Positions 17,993-25,464 of a DNA stretch of 33,448 nucleotides are shown here, one piece after another (the first letter of the stretch is position 1; each line of letters opens with the position of its first letter). The DNA comes from Betaproteobacteria bacterium (GTDB lineage: Bacteria > Pseudomonadota > Gammaproteobacteria > Burkholderiales > SG8-39). The notes below the pieces were generated by a model. That model did no database searches. It had not been told where the DNA came from and was given only the letters and a program-made list of their open reading frames with translations. The stretch is from contig JACQTO010000233.1 in NCBI GenBank assembly GCA_016210745.1, positions 1 through 33,448 on the forward strand, in the 5' to 3' direction. The position numbers and the translations under genes are program-made.

Positions 17993-19723
17993 TCAAATGC
18001 TTTCCTTCGCGACCTCGCTTTCGGGAGGCAATTCGATCGGTTTCATGGGCGCATCCGGCGCCACGCCCGCAATGCGCAGGGCACCCTCCATGACGCGCGC
18101 AAACACCGGCGCGGCTACCGCGCCGCCGTAGTACTGGCCGTTCGATGGTTCATCGATCATCACCGCGACTACCAGGCGCGGATTCGAAGCCGGCGCGAAT
18201 CCGACGAATGAAGAAACGTACTTGCGCGCGGCGTAGCCGCCGTTTTCCTGCTTGTGCGCGGTGCCGGTCTTGCCGGCAACGCGATAACCCATGATCTGCG
18301 CGCGCGGCGCCGTCCCGCCCGACTGCACGGCGAGCTCCAACATGTGGCGCACCGCTCGCGCGGTGTCGGCCGAGAGCACGCGTTGCGACACCGGAGGCGC
18401 GTCGATCCTGGTGAGCGACAGGGGCACGAGTTCGCCCTCCCGTGCGAACACGCTGTAGGCGCGCGCAAGCTGCACCAATGACACCGAGATGCCGTGCCCG
18501 TAGGACATCGTCGCCTGCTCGATCGGGCGCCAGCTTTGGTGCGGGCGCACCCTGCCGGAGGCCTCTCCGGGAAAACCGAGTCCGGGCACGGCGCCGAATC
18601 CTACCGCCCGGAACATGTTCCACATCGACTCGGCAGGCAGGGAAAGAGCAATCCTCGCTGCACCCACGTTGGACGATTTCTGGATCACCTGCTCGACCGT
18701 GAGCACTCCTGACGCATGCGCGTCGCGAATGGTCGCTTTCCCGATCGTCAGGCTTCCGGGTGAGGTCTGGATAGGCGTCCGCGGCGTCATTCGGCCGGCC
18801 TCCAGCGCCGCCGCAACCGTAAACGGCTTGAGCGTCGAGCCGGGTTCGAATGTGTCGGTGAAGGCGCGGTTTCTGAGCTGCGCGCCGGTGAGCCGCGTGC
18901 GATTGTTGGGGTTGTAGGTGGGATGATTCGCGAGCGCGAGCAACTCGCCGGTCGCGGCATCGATCACCACGATGCCGCCGGCCTTGGCGTGATGCTCGGC
19001 GATCGCGCTCTTGAGCTGCGAGAACGCAAGGTTCTGTATTCTGGCGTCGAGCGCCAACTGGAGGTCTTTCCCCTCCTGCGCGGCGCGTATGCCCTCGACG
19101 TCCTCGACGATCTGACCGAGCCGGTCGCGAATCACGCGACGGCTGCCGGACTTGCCGGCAAGGTGGCCCTGGAATGCAAGCTCGACGCCTTCTTGTCCGA
19201 CGTCTTCTGCCCCCGTGAAGCCAAGAACGTGTGCCATCACTTCACCACCCGGATAATAGCGGCGGTACTCGCGCACCTGGAACAGCCCGGGAATGCGCAT
19301 TTCGGCGACCCGATCGGCCAATTCCGGCGGGATCTGCCTCTTTATGTAGACAAAGTCCCGGCTCGCTCCATCGATGCGGCGCCGGATCTCCTGCGGCGCG
19401 AGCTCCAGCAACGCGGCCAAGCGGGAGAGCTGCTCGGGCCTCAGCTGCGTCTCCTCCGGGATTACCCAGATCGACTTGACCGGAGTGGAGATCGCCAAAG
19501 CCTCGCCCCGACGGTCGGTAATTCGCCCGCGGTTGGCGTTGATCGGCAATACGCGGCCGTAGCGGGACTCGCCCTCGGCCTGCAGGAATTCATTGCGTAA
19601 ACCCTGAAGGTACACCGCACGTCCGGCGAGCACCGCGAAACCGGCGAGAAAAATCAGCACCAGGAAACGCGAACGCCACACCGGCAGCGTCAGTACAAGA
19701 ACCGGGCTGGTGGAGAAGTTCAC
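17993..19723 (-). CDS. ftsI: Septal transpeptidase FtsI (penicillin-binding protein 3)
   Basis: Class B PBP that cross-links septal peptidoglycan. 576 residues: short cytoplasmic tail, one membrane helix (about 18-38), the non-catalytic pedestal starting NRGRITDRRGE (about 64-74), and the transpeptidase domain. Active-site motifs are all present: STLK with Ser296, SSN at 350-352 and KTG at 485-487. The start ATG overlaps the ftsL stop (ATGA), so the two proteins, which act together, are translationally coupled. Length is typical for betaproteobacteria. Confidence 0.97.
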   Translation of the reverse strand: MNFSTSPVLVLTLPVWRSRFLVLIFLAGFAVLAGRAVYLQGLRNEFLQAEGESRYGRVLPINANRGRITDRRGEALAISTPVKSIWVIPEETQLRPEQLSRLAALLELAPQEIRRRIDGASRDFVYIKRQIPPELADRVAEMRIPGLFQVREYRRYYPGGEVMAHVLGFTGAEDVGQEGVELAFQGHLAGKSGSRRVIRDRLGQIVEDVEGIRAAQEGKDLQLALDARIQNLAFSQLKSAIAEHHAKAGGIVVIDAATGELLALANHPTYNPNNRTRLTGAQLRNRAFTDTFEPGSTLKPFTVAAALEAGRMTPRTPIQTSPGSLTIGKATIRDAHASGVLTVEQVIQKSSNVGAARIALSLPAESMWNMFRAVGFGAVPGLGFPGEASGRVRPHQSWRPIEQATMSYGHGISVSLVQLARAYSVFAREGELVPLSLTRIDAPPVSQRVLSADTARAVRHMLELAVQSGGTAPRAQIMGYRVAGKTGTAHKQENGGYAARKYVSSFVGFAPASNPRLVVAVMIDEPSNGQYYGGAVAAPVFARVMEGALRIAGVAPDAPMKPIELPPESEVAKESI

Positions 19724-20034
19724 CGTGCCGCTCCGGCCTCACGCGGAGCATCCGCAGGTGCGCTGTACTCGACGATTTGAGTGCGCTTGGCCTCCGGCGC
19801 GCGCATGCGCAGCGACCCGGTTGCGATTTTCTCCACACGCGCGTGCATCGCCCAGGTCGACTGTTCCAGTTGCAGCTGCCCGTATTCGACATCGAGGGAA
19901 CGGGCGCGTTCCTGCTCATGCTCGAGCTCGGTGACGAGCTTGCGCGCCTTGTGTTGCGAGTTCACAAGACCGAGCGCGCAAGCGCTAGCGGTGGCGAGCA
20001 GCAGTAGGGTCAGCCCTAGGTAGGAGGTGCGCAT
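19720..20034 (-). CDS. ftsL: Cell division protein FtsL
   Basis: Small bitopic divisome protein that pairs with FtsB and FtsQ through a periplasmic coiled coil. 104 residues: membrane helix at about 5-24 (YLGLTLLLLATASACALGLV), then a heptad-rich helix (about 28-60, HKARKLVTELEHEQERARSL), then a conserved KIATGSLRMRAPE stretch. Position between rsmH (9-base gap) and ftsI (ATGA overlap) fixes the identity, since FtsL sequences diverge widely. Confidence 0.93.
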   Translation of the reverse strand: MRTSYLGLTLLLLATASACALGLVNSQHKARKLVTELEHEQERARSLDVEYGQLQLEQSTWAMHARVEKIATGSLRMRAPEAKRTQIVEYSAPADAPREAGAAR

Positions 20035-20043
20035 GGCCGGTCC

Positions 20044-20979
20044 CTAAGCGATCTTCTCCGCCACCCGCAGCATCGCGCTTCTGGCGCGTGGATTCGCGCT
20101 TGTTTCGGCTGGCGTCGGTCGCAGCGGTTTTCCTATAGCGCGCATGCTCGGCGGCGGCATTTCGCGCTCGCGCAGCGCGAGACGCTCGGGCACGCCCCCC
20201 GGATGCGCCGAATCGCGGACAAAGTTCTTCACGATCCGGTCCTCGAGGGAGTGGAAGCTGATCACCACAAGCCGGCCTCCGACCGCGAGAATTGAACGCG
20301 CCTGTGGCAGCACTAGCGACAGCTCCTCAAGCTCCTGATTGACGTGAATCCGTAGAGCTTGAAACGTCCGCGTCGCCGGATCCTGTCCAGGCTCACGCGT
20401 CCGGACGGCCGCACCCACGATATCGGCAAGTTGCCGGGTCCTGGTAATGGGCCCCCTTTGCCGTACAGCAACAATCGCCTTTGCAATCTGTGCAGCAAAC
20501 CGTTCTTCCCCATGGGTTTTTATTACCTCCCTTATCTGCGCCTCGGTCGCCCGTGCCAGCCACTGCGCTGCCGTTTCCCCTCGACTGCGGTCCATGCGCA
20601 TATCGAGCGGCGCATCGAACCGGAAACTGAAGCCCCGCCTCGCGTCGTCCAGTTGCGGCGAGGACACCCCCAAGTCCAGCAACACCCCCTCGACTTTCCC
20701 CACGCCAAGCGAATGCAGCGTCTGCTCAAGACTCCCAAACCACGCCTGCATCAGCGTGAGGCGGGGGTCGCCGATCGAACTGCCCGCCGCCACAGCGTCC
20801 GCGTCCCGGTCAAGCGCGATCAGCCGGCCCCCGGGGCCGAGCCGATCGAGAATCAGCCTCGCATGCCCGCCGCGCCCGAAGGTCGCGTCAACGTAAGTGC
20901 CTTCAGAGCGCGGACCCGGCGCGATAGCCAGCGCCTCGACGGCTTCATTGAGCAAAACCGGCACATGGTTCGTGGTCAC
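20044..20979 (-). CDS. rsmH: 16S rRNA m4C1402 methyltransferase RsmH (MraW)
   Basis: SAM-dependent enzyme that N4-methylates C1402 in the 16S rRNA decoding centre. 311 residues. Seen: [16 protein letters not shown] motif [48 protein letters not shown], and the C-terminal [17 protein letters not shown] with [16 protein letters not shown]. It begins with GTG, and GTGA overlaps the mraZ stop, so translation is coupled to mraZ. No separate ribosome site is evident. Confidence 0.97.
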   Translation of the reverse strand: MTTNHVPVLLNEAVEALAIAPGPRSEGTYVDATFGRGGHARLILDRLGPGGRLIALDRDADAVAAGSSIGDPRLTLMQAWFGSLEQTLHSLGVGKVEGVLLDLGVSSPQLDDARRGFSFRFDAPLDMRMDRSRGETAAQWLARATEAQIREVIKTHGEERFAAQIAKAIVAVRQRGPITRTRQLADIVGAAVRTREPGQDPATRTFQALRIHVNQELEELSLVLPQARSILAVGGRLVVISFHSLEDRIVKNFVRDSAHPGGVPERLALREREMPPPSMRAIGKPLRPTPAETSANPRARSAMLRVAEKIA

Positions 20980-21416
20980 AGGGAGAAGGTTTCATTACCC
21001 AGCGGCGACGCCGAACTGACCTGGGTGAGAGCCTGCGCGAGCTTCTCCTCCCAGAGTGCGACGTCCCAGACCTCGAAATGGCTTCCCTGGCCAATGAGCA
21101 TTACGTTCTTGCTCAACGTGGCGCGTTTGCGCAGCGCCGGAGAGATCAGAATCCTGCCCTGGGCGTCGGGCACGATCTCTTCGGCATGGCCCACCAGCAG
21201 TCGCTGCCACCAGCGCGCCTGTGGGTCAAAGCTTGATAGCGATTGGATTCGGGAACCAATCGGTTCCCAGGCAAGAATTGGATAGAGAAGGAGACAGCCG
21301 TCGGGGTGAGCAGTAAGTACTACCGCTCCTGCCGAAGCAAGCGCTTCGCGGTGCCGTGTAGGGACAGCGAGCCTGCCCTTGGCATCAAGACTGAGTTCAG
21401 TCGCCCCCTGAAACAC
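20976..21416 (-). CDS. mraZ: Transcriptional regulator MraZ
   Basis: First gene of the dcw operon. MraZ has two AbrB/SpoVT-like beta-strand domains, forms rings, and represses its own operon by binding repeated GTGGG-type boxes. The start is set at GTG 21416, giving [20 protein letters not shown], the family's N terminus, with a G-rich ribosome site (AAGGGGGG) just upstream. A longer frame from GTG 21458 would read through the operator. 146 residues, normal. The paired motifs DAKGRLAVP (about 11-19) and [10 protein letters not shown] (about 87-96) mark the two domains. Candidate promoter and operator lie at 21454-21505. Confidence 0.96.
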   Translation of the reverse strand: MFQGATELSLDAKGRLAVPTRHREALASAGAVVLTAHPDGCLLLYPILAWEPIGSRIQSLSSFDPQARWWQRLLVGHAEEIVPDAQGRILISPALRKRATLSKNVMLIGQGSHFEVWDVALWEEKLAQALTQVSSASPLGNETFSL

Positions 21417-21453
21417 GGCCCCCCCTTTTTTGAGGCAGGAAATACCAATTTTT

Positions 21454-21478
21454 CCCACCGAATTCTACTTATCCCCAC
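21454..21478 (-). promoter_or_regulatory. Candidate MraZ operator: phased GTGGG boxes
   Basis: On the minus strand GTGGG occurs at 21478-21474 and again exactly 20 bases on at 21458-21454. The two positions at the intermediate and following 10-base steps hold weaker matches (GTAGA and TTGGT). Known MraZ sites are GTGGG-like repeats at about 10-base spacing just upstream of mraZ. The first box abuts the candidate -10, a good position for repression. Inference from pattern and position. Confidence 0.55.
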
Positions 21479-21505
21479 TTTAGTGCAAGCAAAAGAGGGG
21501 GTCAA
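21477..21505 (-). promoter_or_regulatory. Candidate main dcw promoter (Pmra)
   Basis: Minus strand: TTGACC (21505-21500), a 17-base spacer, then TAAAGT (21482-21477). The -35 matches 5 of 6 and the -10 matches 4 of 6 of the sigma70 consensus at ideal spacing. It lies about 60 bases before the mraZ GTG and next to the MraZ boxes. The 80 bases upstream (21520-21610) are strongly AT-rich in an otherwise GC-rich window and could act as an UP element. Confidence 0.55.
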
Positions 21506-21684
21506 GGGGTGCCAAACAAAAAATTTTAAGTTGAGACAGGCACTTAAGTCACTTTTGTTAGAAATGATATAAATAGAATAGATTAGAAAAATAAATGAGA
21601 TAGGAGCTAAAGCGAAAGTAAAACCTTAGCATTGGGCAAAGCAGGCCGCCGGAAATCGCCTGGCCAGAGCCCGATTCGGGGCCC

Positions 21685-21703
21685 GGGATCTAGGATTTGG
21701 GGA
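21685..21703. repeat. Degenerate heptamer repeat upstream of the dcw promoter
   Basis: GGGATCTAGGATTTGGGGA resembles the GGATTTAGGATTGAG arm of the cluster at 23631. It is short and degenerate, so the assignment is weaker than for the other three loci. The gap 21417-21759 otherwise holds the mraZ leader, the operator and promoter, an AT-rich block and the hairpin at 21731-21758; no gene is seen. Confidence 0.45.
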
Positions 21704-21730
21704 AGAGCAAGGGGTTGGCGAATCTGGTGT

Positions 21731-21758
21731 CGGTGCTGCTGCGCACGCAGCAGCACCG
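21731..21758 (-). terminator. Perfect 13-bp GC hairpin just after the hypothetical gene
   Basis: CGGTGCTGCTGCG (21731-21743), CA, CGCAGCAGCACCG (21746-21758) is a perfect inverted repeat starting one base past the stop codon of the minus-strand gene at 21760. There is no U tract after it on the minus strand, so it is not a textbook intrinsic terminator. Its position suggests that it insulates the dcw promoter from upstream transcription or protects that gene's 3' end. Confidence 0.5.
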
Positions 21759-21759
21759 T

Positions 21760-22311
21760 TCAGTGCAGGTGGCGCTTGCCGGGGCTACGCGGAGTGCGCT
21801 CACTCACGTCGGTTTCACGCGTCGGCGCTCCTTCGGCCCAGCGCCGATCGAAGAGCTGGTTCACGAGCCCTACCACTTCACCGATTTCCGCTTCGCCGAA
21901 ATGGCGCGAAAGCAGCGCGGTGAGATCTTCATTCATGGCACGCCGCTGCGCATCCAGGATCGATTCGGGCGTCGGCCCGACAAAGGCCATGCCGCGCTCG
22001 TCGCGCCCGTCCTCGTGGTAATAGGTCACCTCGACGCCGGCGGCCTCCTCCGCGTAAGGCGACAGCGCGTCGAAGGCGGCATCAAGGGCGCGCTGGAAAT
22101 TGCGCCCCACCCAGCCGGTCCAGCAAATCTCCAGCACGCGGCGCCGCTTGTCGAATACAACGCCGGGCTCGTCCTGGTTGGCGCTGCGCGCCTCCGACAG
22201 ACTTTCGATATCGACATAGTCGAGCCATGGCGCGAGCGCCTGCTCGAGTTCGGCTTGCGAAGCGCCCGATCGAAGCGGCACGGTACCGTGGACATGTACT
22301 TCAGTATGCAT
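21760..22311 (-). CDS. Hypothetical protein, acidic, 183 residues
   Basis: Not recognised with confidence. Begins MHTEVHVHGTVPLRSGASQA and has no signal peptide or membrane helix. The N-terminal half alternates short strands and helices (LEQALAPWLDYVDIESL, then RRRVLEICWTGWVGRNFQRA), followed by VEVTYYHEDGRDERGMAFVG and helical DLTALLSRHFGEAEIGEVVG. The C-terminal 25 residues (APTRETDVSERTPRSPGKRH) look disordered. The ATG has AGGAG 7 bases upstream, and codon use matches the neighbours, so the gene is real. It starts 78 bases after the thiolase stop on the same strand, so the two may be one transcript. It may belong to a small proteobacterial DUF family. Confidence 0.72.
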   Translation of the reverse strand: MHTEVHVHGTVPLRSGASQAELEQALAPWLDYVDIESLSEARSANQDEPGVVFDKRRRVLEICWTGWVGRNFQRALDAAFDALSPYAEEAAGVEVTYYHEDGRDERGMAFVGPTPESILDAQRRAMNEDLTALLSRHFGEAEIGEVVGLVNQLFDRRWAEGAPTRETDVSERTPRSPGKRHLH

Positions 22312-22389
22312 CTAATGCTCCTGGCGATTGCGGGCGTCCACCAGCGCAATTGCGCAGAACGCTGGCGCTCGCCGCGCCGAACGACCGCT

Positions 22390-23595
22390 TCAAACGCGCT
22401 CCACGATCAGCGCAATACCCTGGCCGACGCCGATACACATCGTGCACAGCCCATAGCGTCCGCCGATCGCGTGCAGCTGGCTGACCGCAGTGGTCACCAG
22501 GCGCGCACCGGAGGCCCCCAACGGATGGCCTATGGCGATCGCGCCGCCATTCGGATTCACGTGCGCCGCATCATCGGCCAGACCCAGTTCGCGCGTCACG
22601 GCGAGCGCTTGCGCCGCAAAAGCCTCATTCAATTCGATCACATCCATCTGCGCGAGTTTCAGTCCCGCGATCGCCAGAACCTTGCGTGTCGCCGGGGCAG
22701 GTCCCACGCCCATGATGCGCGGTGCGACCCCGGCCGTGGCCATGGCCAGTACCCGCGCCCTGGGCGTCAAGCCGTTTCGCTGGGCGGCCGCCTCCGAAGC
22801 GAGGATAAGCGCGCAGGCGCCGTCATTGACCCCTGAGGCATTGCCGGCGGTCACCGTACCGCTCTCTTTGACCACGCCTTTGAGTTTCGCGAGCGATTCG
22901 GGTGTGGTATCGGGGCGAGGATGCTCGTCGCGCTCGACCAGGGTGACCGCTCCTTTCTTGCCCGGAATCGGTGCCGGGACGATCTCGCCGGCGAAAAACC
23001 CCGCCGCCTGCGCCCGCGCACAGCGCTGCTGGCTGCGCAGAGCAAACGCGTCCTGATCGGCACGCGACACTTTGAATTCCTCCGCGACGTTTTCTGCGGT
23101 ATCGGTCATCGAGTCGATGCCGTATTTCGCCTTCATCATCGGATTGACGAACCGCCAGCCGATGGTCGTGTCCTCGATGCGTGCCGAGCGCGAAAATGCG
23201 CTCTCGGCCTTGGGGAGGACATACGGTGCGCGTGTCATGGACTCCACGCCGCCGGCGATCATGAGCGCGGTCTCGCCCAGTCGGATCGCGCGCGCCGCGG
23301 TCCCGACCGCGTCCAGGCTGGAGCCGCACAGTCGGTTGATGGTGGCACCGGGGACCTCCTTGGGCAGTCCGGCAAGCAGCAGCGCCATGCGCGCGACGTT
23401 GCGGTTGTCTTCGCCGGCCTGATTGACGCAGCCGTAAAGGACGTCGTCCACCGCGCCCCAATCGACTTTGGCGTTGCGCGCCATCAGCGCCTTGATCGGC
23501 AGCGTAGCCAGATCGTCGGTTCGGACGCTGGATAAAACACCGCCATAGCGCCCAATCGGAGTGCGCACGGCGTCGCAAATATAAGCCTCGTTCAT
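22390..23595 (-). CDS. pcaF: 3-oxoadipyl-CoA thiolase (acetyl-CoA acyltransferase, PcaF type)
   Basis: Thiolase that splits 3-oxoadipyl-CoA to succinyl-CoA and acetyl-CoA at the end of the beta-ketoadipate or phenylacetate routes. 401 residues from ATG 23595 (MNEAYICDAVRTPIGRYGG), with AGGAAAGG upstream; the 11-residue longer frame has no ribosome site. Nucleophile Cys90 in NRLCGSS; the second catalytic set is GHPLGASGAR (His) and MCIGVGQG (Cys). Features that point to PcaF rather than PhaA: RTDDLATLPIKALMARN, YGCVNQAGEDNRNVARMA, and TTIGWRFVNPMMKAKYG. Ser replaces the more usual Gly after CGS. No pca or paa genes lie beside it here, so it acts with unlinked genes or has another beta-ketoacyl-CoA substrate. 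Confidence 0.85.
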   Translation of the reverse strand: MNEAYICDAVRTPIGRYGGVLSSVRTDDLATLPIKALMARNAKVDWGAVDDVLYGCVNQAGEDNRNVARMALLLAGLPKEVPGATINRLCGSSLDAVGTAARAIRLGETALMIAGGVESMTRAPYVLPKAESAFSRSARIEDTTIGWRFVNPMMKAKYGIDSMTDTAENVAEEFKVSRADQDAFALRSQQRCARAQAAGFFAGEIVPAPIPGKKGAVTLVERDEHPRPDTTPESLAKLKGVVKESGTVTAGNASGVNDGACALILASEAAAQRNGLTPRARVLAMATAGVAPRIMGVGPAPATRKVLAIAGLKLAQMDVIELNEAFAAQALAVTRELGLADDAAHVNPNGGAIAIGHPLGASGARLVTTAVSQLHAIGGRYGLCTMCIGVGQGIALIVERV

Positions 23596-23630
23596 GACAG
23601 TGCCTTTCCTGGTTGGTGTCCGAAACATCT

Positions 23631-23716
23631 GGGATTTAGGATTGAGGGGCCGCGCTTCGCGTGGCTAACTTCCCTAAATCCTGAATCCTGAATCCTGAAT
23701 CCTGAATCCTGAATCC
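23631..23716. repeat. Heptamer repeat cluster with inverted arms upstream of the thiolase gene
   Basis: Left arm GGGATTTAGGATTGAGG (23631-23647), spacer containing CGCGCTTCG, then the opposite-strand form starting CCCTAAATCCTGAATCC at 23672, with six AATCCTG-type units to 23716. The arms can pair with one mismatch over at least 12 bases. The layout (arm, CGCGCTTCG spacer, inverted arm) is the same as at 13875-13957. It lies in the 217-base gap between the divergent thiolase and dehydratase genes. Confidence 0.8.
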
Positions 23717-23812
23717 GTCGCAGTATACGCCACCAAGGCTTCCCCAACCGATATGGCGCGCCAGTGCGAACCTGCGCATAATATGGGCAACAGAACGCGC
23801 GGAGACTCATCC

Positions 23813-24154
23813 ATGTCAACAGTCGCACAGGAGCTTGTCCGCCGAAAATGCGCGCCCTGCGAGGGTGGTGTCGCACCTCTGACGGAAGCCCAGGTCGGCC
23901 CGCTGCTCAAGGGACTCCCCGGATGGGGGCGCGAGGGCCTCGGGATCTTCAAAGTCTACGGTTTCAAGGATCACTACCAGACGCTGGCATTCGTGAATGC
24001 CGTCGCCTGGGTATCGCACCGCGAGGACCATCATCCCAATCTGATCGTCGGCTACAACAGCGTCCGGGTCGAATACTGGACCCACGCTATCGGCGGGCTC
24101 TCGGACAACGACTTCATCTGCGCGGCAAAAATCGACGCGCTGTTCGATCTGTGA
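23813..24154 (+). CDS. phhB: Pterin-4-alpha-carbinolamine dehydratase (PCD/DCoH family)
   Basis: Small cytosolic enzyme that dehydrates 4a-hydroxytetrahydropterin, recycling the cofactor of aromatic amino-acid hydroxylases. 113 residues from ATG 23813 ([19 protein letters not shown]) with GGAG 9 bases upstream; the longer frame from 23753 lacks a ribosome site. Seen: [18 protein letters not shown], the catalytic EDHHPN (His73, His74) and [11 protein letters not shown] (His91). The symbol is by analogy only, as no phenylalanine hydroxylase gene is in the window. Many bacteria carry this gene alone, where it may serve pterin repair. A CATAAT at 23777-23782 could be its -10. Length and motifs are typical. 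Confidence 0.88.
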   Translation: MSTVAQELVRRKCAPCEGGVAPLTEAQVGPLLKGLPGWGREGLGIFKVYGFKDHYQTLAFVNAVAWVSHREDHHPNLIVGYNSVRVEYWTHAIGGLSDNDFICAAKIDALFDL

Positions 24155-24252
24155 CGACTTTGATCCGCGCAGCCTTGATGATCCTCGCGTAGTCCTCGGG
24201 CTCACGCCGCACGAATACGCTGAACTCCTGAGGCGTCGCGATCCTCCGATCC
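24155..24252 (-). pseudogene. Remnant of a TctC/Bug-family periplasmic solute-binding protein (C-terminal end)
   Basis: On the minus strand one frame reads IATPQEFSVFVRREPEDY followed by ARIIKAARIKV, the C-terminal pattern of Bug proteins (usual form 'G-TPEEFAAFIRAE--RWAKVVKAAGIK'). No stop follows immediately, and it runs into the opposite-strand end of the dehydratase gene. Upstream it is cut by the 3' end of the dehydrogenase gene at 24268. About 30 of the usual 320 residues remain, so it is a decayed fragment. Bug genes are greatly expanded in Burkholderiales and often lie beside dehydrogenase and hydrolase genes like those here. Confidence 0.6.
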
Positions 24253-24267
24253 AACCGCCCGCTCCAA

Positions 24268-25209
24268 TCAGTGCAGACCGTCGCTCACCGGCACGTTCTC
24301 GGGCTCGAGTTCGAGCGCGGAAGCCTTGGCCTGCTGCACCAGCAGCGTGGCGAAATCCTGATCGGCCATTCCGTTTCCCATCATGGACTGGACCAGATCA
24401 CGGCTAATCGATGCGAGCGGCATCGGCACCTCGTACTTGCGCCCGGCCTCAAGGCCCAGATCCAGATCCTTGCGAAGCAGGTACGGAGTGAACGTGACCT
24501 TGAAGTCCAGATTCACGAAGGCCGGAGTCTTGTAGCGCGTGAACATCGAGCCCATCACGCTCTGATTGAGAAACTCGAGAAAAGCGTGCCTGGGCACGCC
24601 CGCTTTCTGCGCCAGAACCGTGATCTCGGCCATGCATTGCGTCACCACGCCGAGCATGACGTTGTGGCAGATCTTCACGATGCGCGAGAGCTCGCCCTCG
24701 CCGACATAGGAAGAACTCGGCCCGATGTGCGCAAGCAGCGGCGCAACTTCGTCGTAGGCGGTCTTCGGTCCGGAGCAGACGAAGCTGATCTTGCCGGCCT
24801 TGATCACCTTGGCATTGCCCGAGACCGGCGCAGCCAGCATCTGCGTGCCGAATTCGGCCAGGCGCGAACGCAATTCGGCCGAACCCTCGAGCGAGATCGA
24901 AGAACATTCGACGAGCATGCGCGGCGCTGGGCCCTTGCCCGGGCGAGACTTGGACAACAGGCCCTGGGGACCGAACACCACTTCCTCCACATCGTCGAAA
25001 GTGGCAACCATGCAGAACACGACGTCGCAGGCGGACAGCTCGCTCAGATGATTCGCGATTCGCGCGCCTTCCTCGGCAAGCGGCTCGGCCTTGGCTCGCG
25101 TCCTGTTCCACACCGTGAGATCGCAGCCGCCCCGTACCAGCCGCTGCGCCATCGCGAAGCCCATGCGGCCGGTGCCGATCCAGCCAAGTTTGAGTGTTTT
25201 CGTGATCAT
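24268..25209 (-). CDS. NAD(P)-dependent beta-hydroxyacid dehydrogenase (3-hydroxyisobutyrate dehydrogenase family)
   Basis: 313-residue cytosolic oxidoreductase. Seen: the N-terminal Rossmann loop LGWIGTGRMGFAMA (about 8-21), VWNRTRAKAE (the Arg after Asn favours NADP), the substrate loop APVSGNAKVIKAGKIS (127-142), the catalytic lysine in VKICHNVMLG (K179) and YLLRKDLDLGLEA. The family oxidises 3-hydroxyisobutyrate, tartronate semialdehyde and relatives; the substrate here is unknown. VECSSIS replaces the usual 'D-ST' segment and SGNAK the usual 'SGG', so it is not a classic MmsB. The ATG at 25209 follows KTLKLG-type residues. Its M24 neighbour upstream is on the same strand, but a 255-base gap with a long palindrome separates them. 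A Bug remnant follows. Confidence 0.82.
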   Translation of the reverse strand: MITKTLKLGWIGTGRMGFAMAQRLVRGGCDLTVWNRTRAKAEPLAEEGARIANHLSELSACDVVFCMVATFDDVEEVVFGPQGLLSKSRPGKGPAPRMLVECSSISLEGSAELRSRLAEFGTQMLAAPVSGNAKVIKAGKISFVCSGPKTAYDEVAPLLAHIGPSSSYVGEGELSRIVKICHNVMLGVVTQCMAEITVLAQKAGVPRHAFLEFLNQSVMGSMFTRYKTPAFVNLDFKVTFTPYLLRKDLDLGLEAGRKYEVPMPLASISRDLVQSMMGNGMADQDFATLLVQQAKASALELEPENVPVSDGLH

Positions 25210-25343
25210 CTTGTTGCGGTTTCCTCTGTCAAAAATCGATCAGTTGAGCGGCATTTCAATGCCGCCGTTGGTGACTGGCCCGACGCCCGCGGCCGCATCA
25301 CGCCGTCAATACCCTAACCCGGACGAGCCGGAACCATGGAAGC

Positions 25344-25448
25344 TGGTTTTGCCGTTTATCAATCTCCCCGTTTTCGCGCAGTTGCGAGCAACTGCGCGAA
25401 AACGGGGAGACGCATTTAGAAACCCAATTTTTGCCACATTTGTCAACA
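25344..25448 (+). repeat. Palindromic repeat element, copy 1 (23-bp perfect stem)
   Basis: Arms 25363-25385 and 25388-25410 are exact reverse complements over a two-base loop (GA). The outer arm begins TCTCCCCGTTTT and the inner end is GCGCAGTTGC. Flanks GGTTTTGCCGTTTATCAA (left) and TTAGAAACC...TGTCAACA (right) are shared with copy 2 at 29179-29282, which lies in the opposite orientation. It sits 17 bases past the M24 stop codon and fills much of the gap 25210-25464; nothing else is seen in that gap. Confidence 0.88.
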
Positions 25449-25464
25449 ATAAACTCGTCCGTGG

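Noticed and set aside
21731..21758. A rho-independent terminator
   Set aside because: The stem is perfect and well placed, but neither strand has a T tract after it. It is kept only as a terminator-like hairpin.
23631..23716. A possible CRISPR array
   Set aside because: The repeats are 7 bases long, tandem and without unique spacers, and no cas genes are present.
23592..23876. Short frames reading [13 protein letters not shown] repeats near the thiolase gene
   Set aside because: These are simply the heptamer DNA repeat translated. No ribosome site or non-repeat protein sequence supports a gene.
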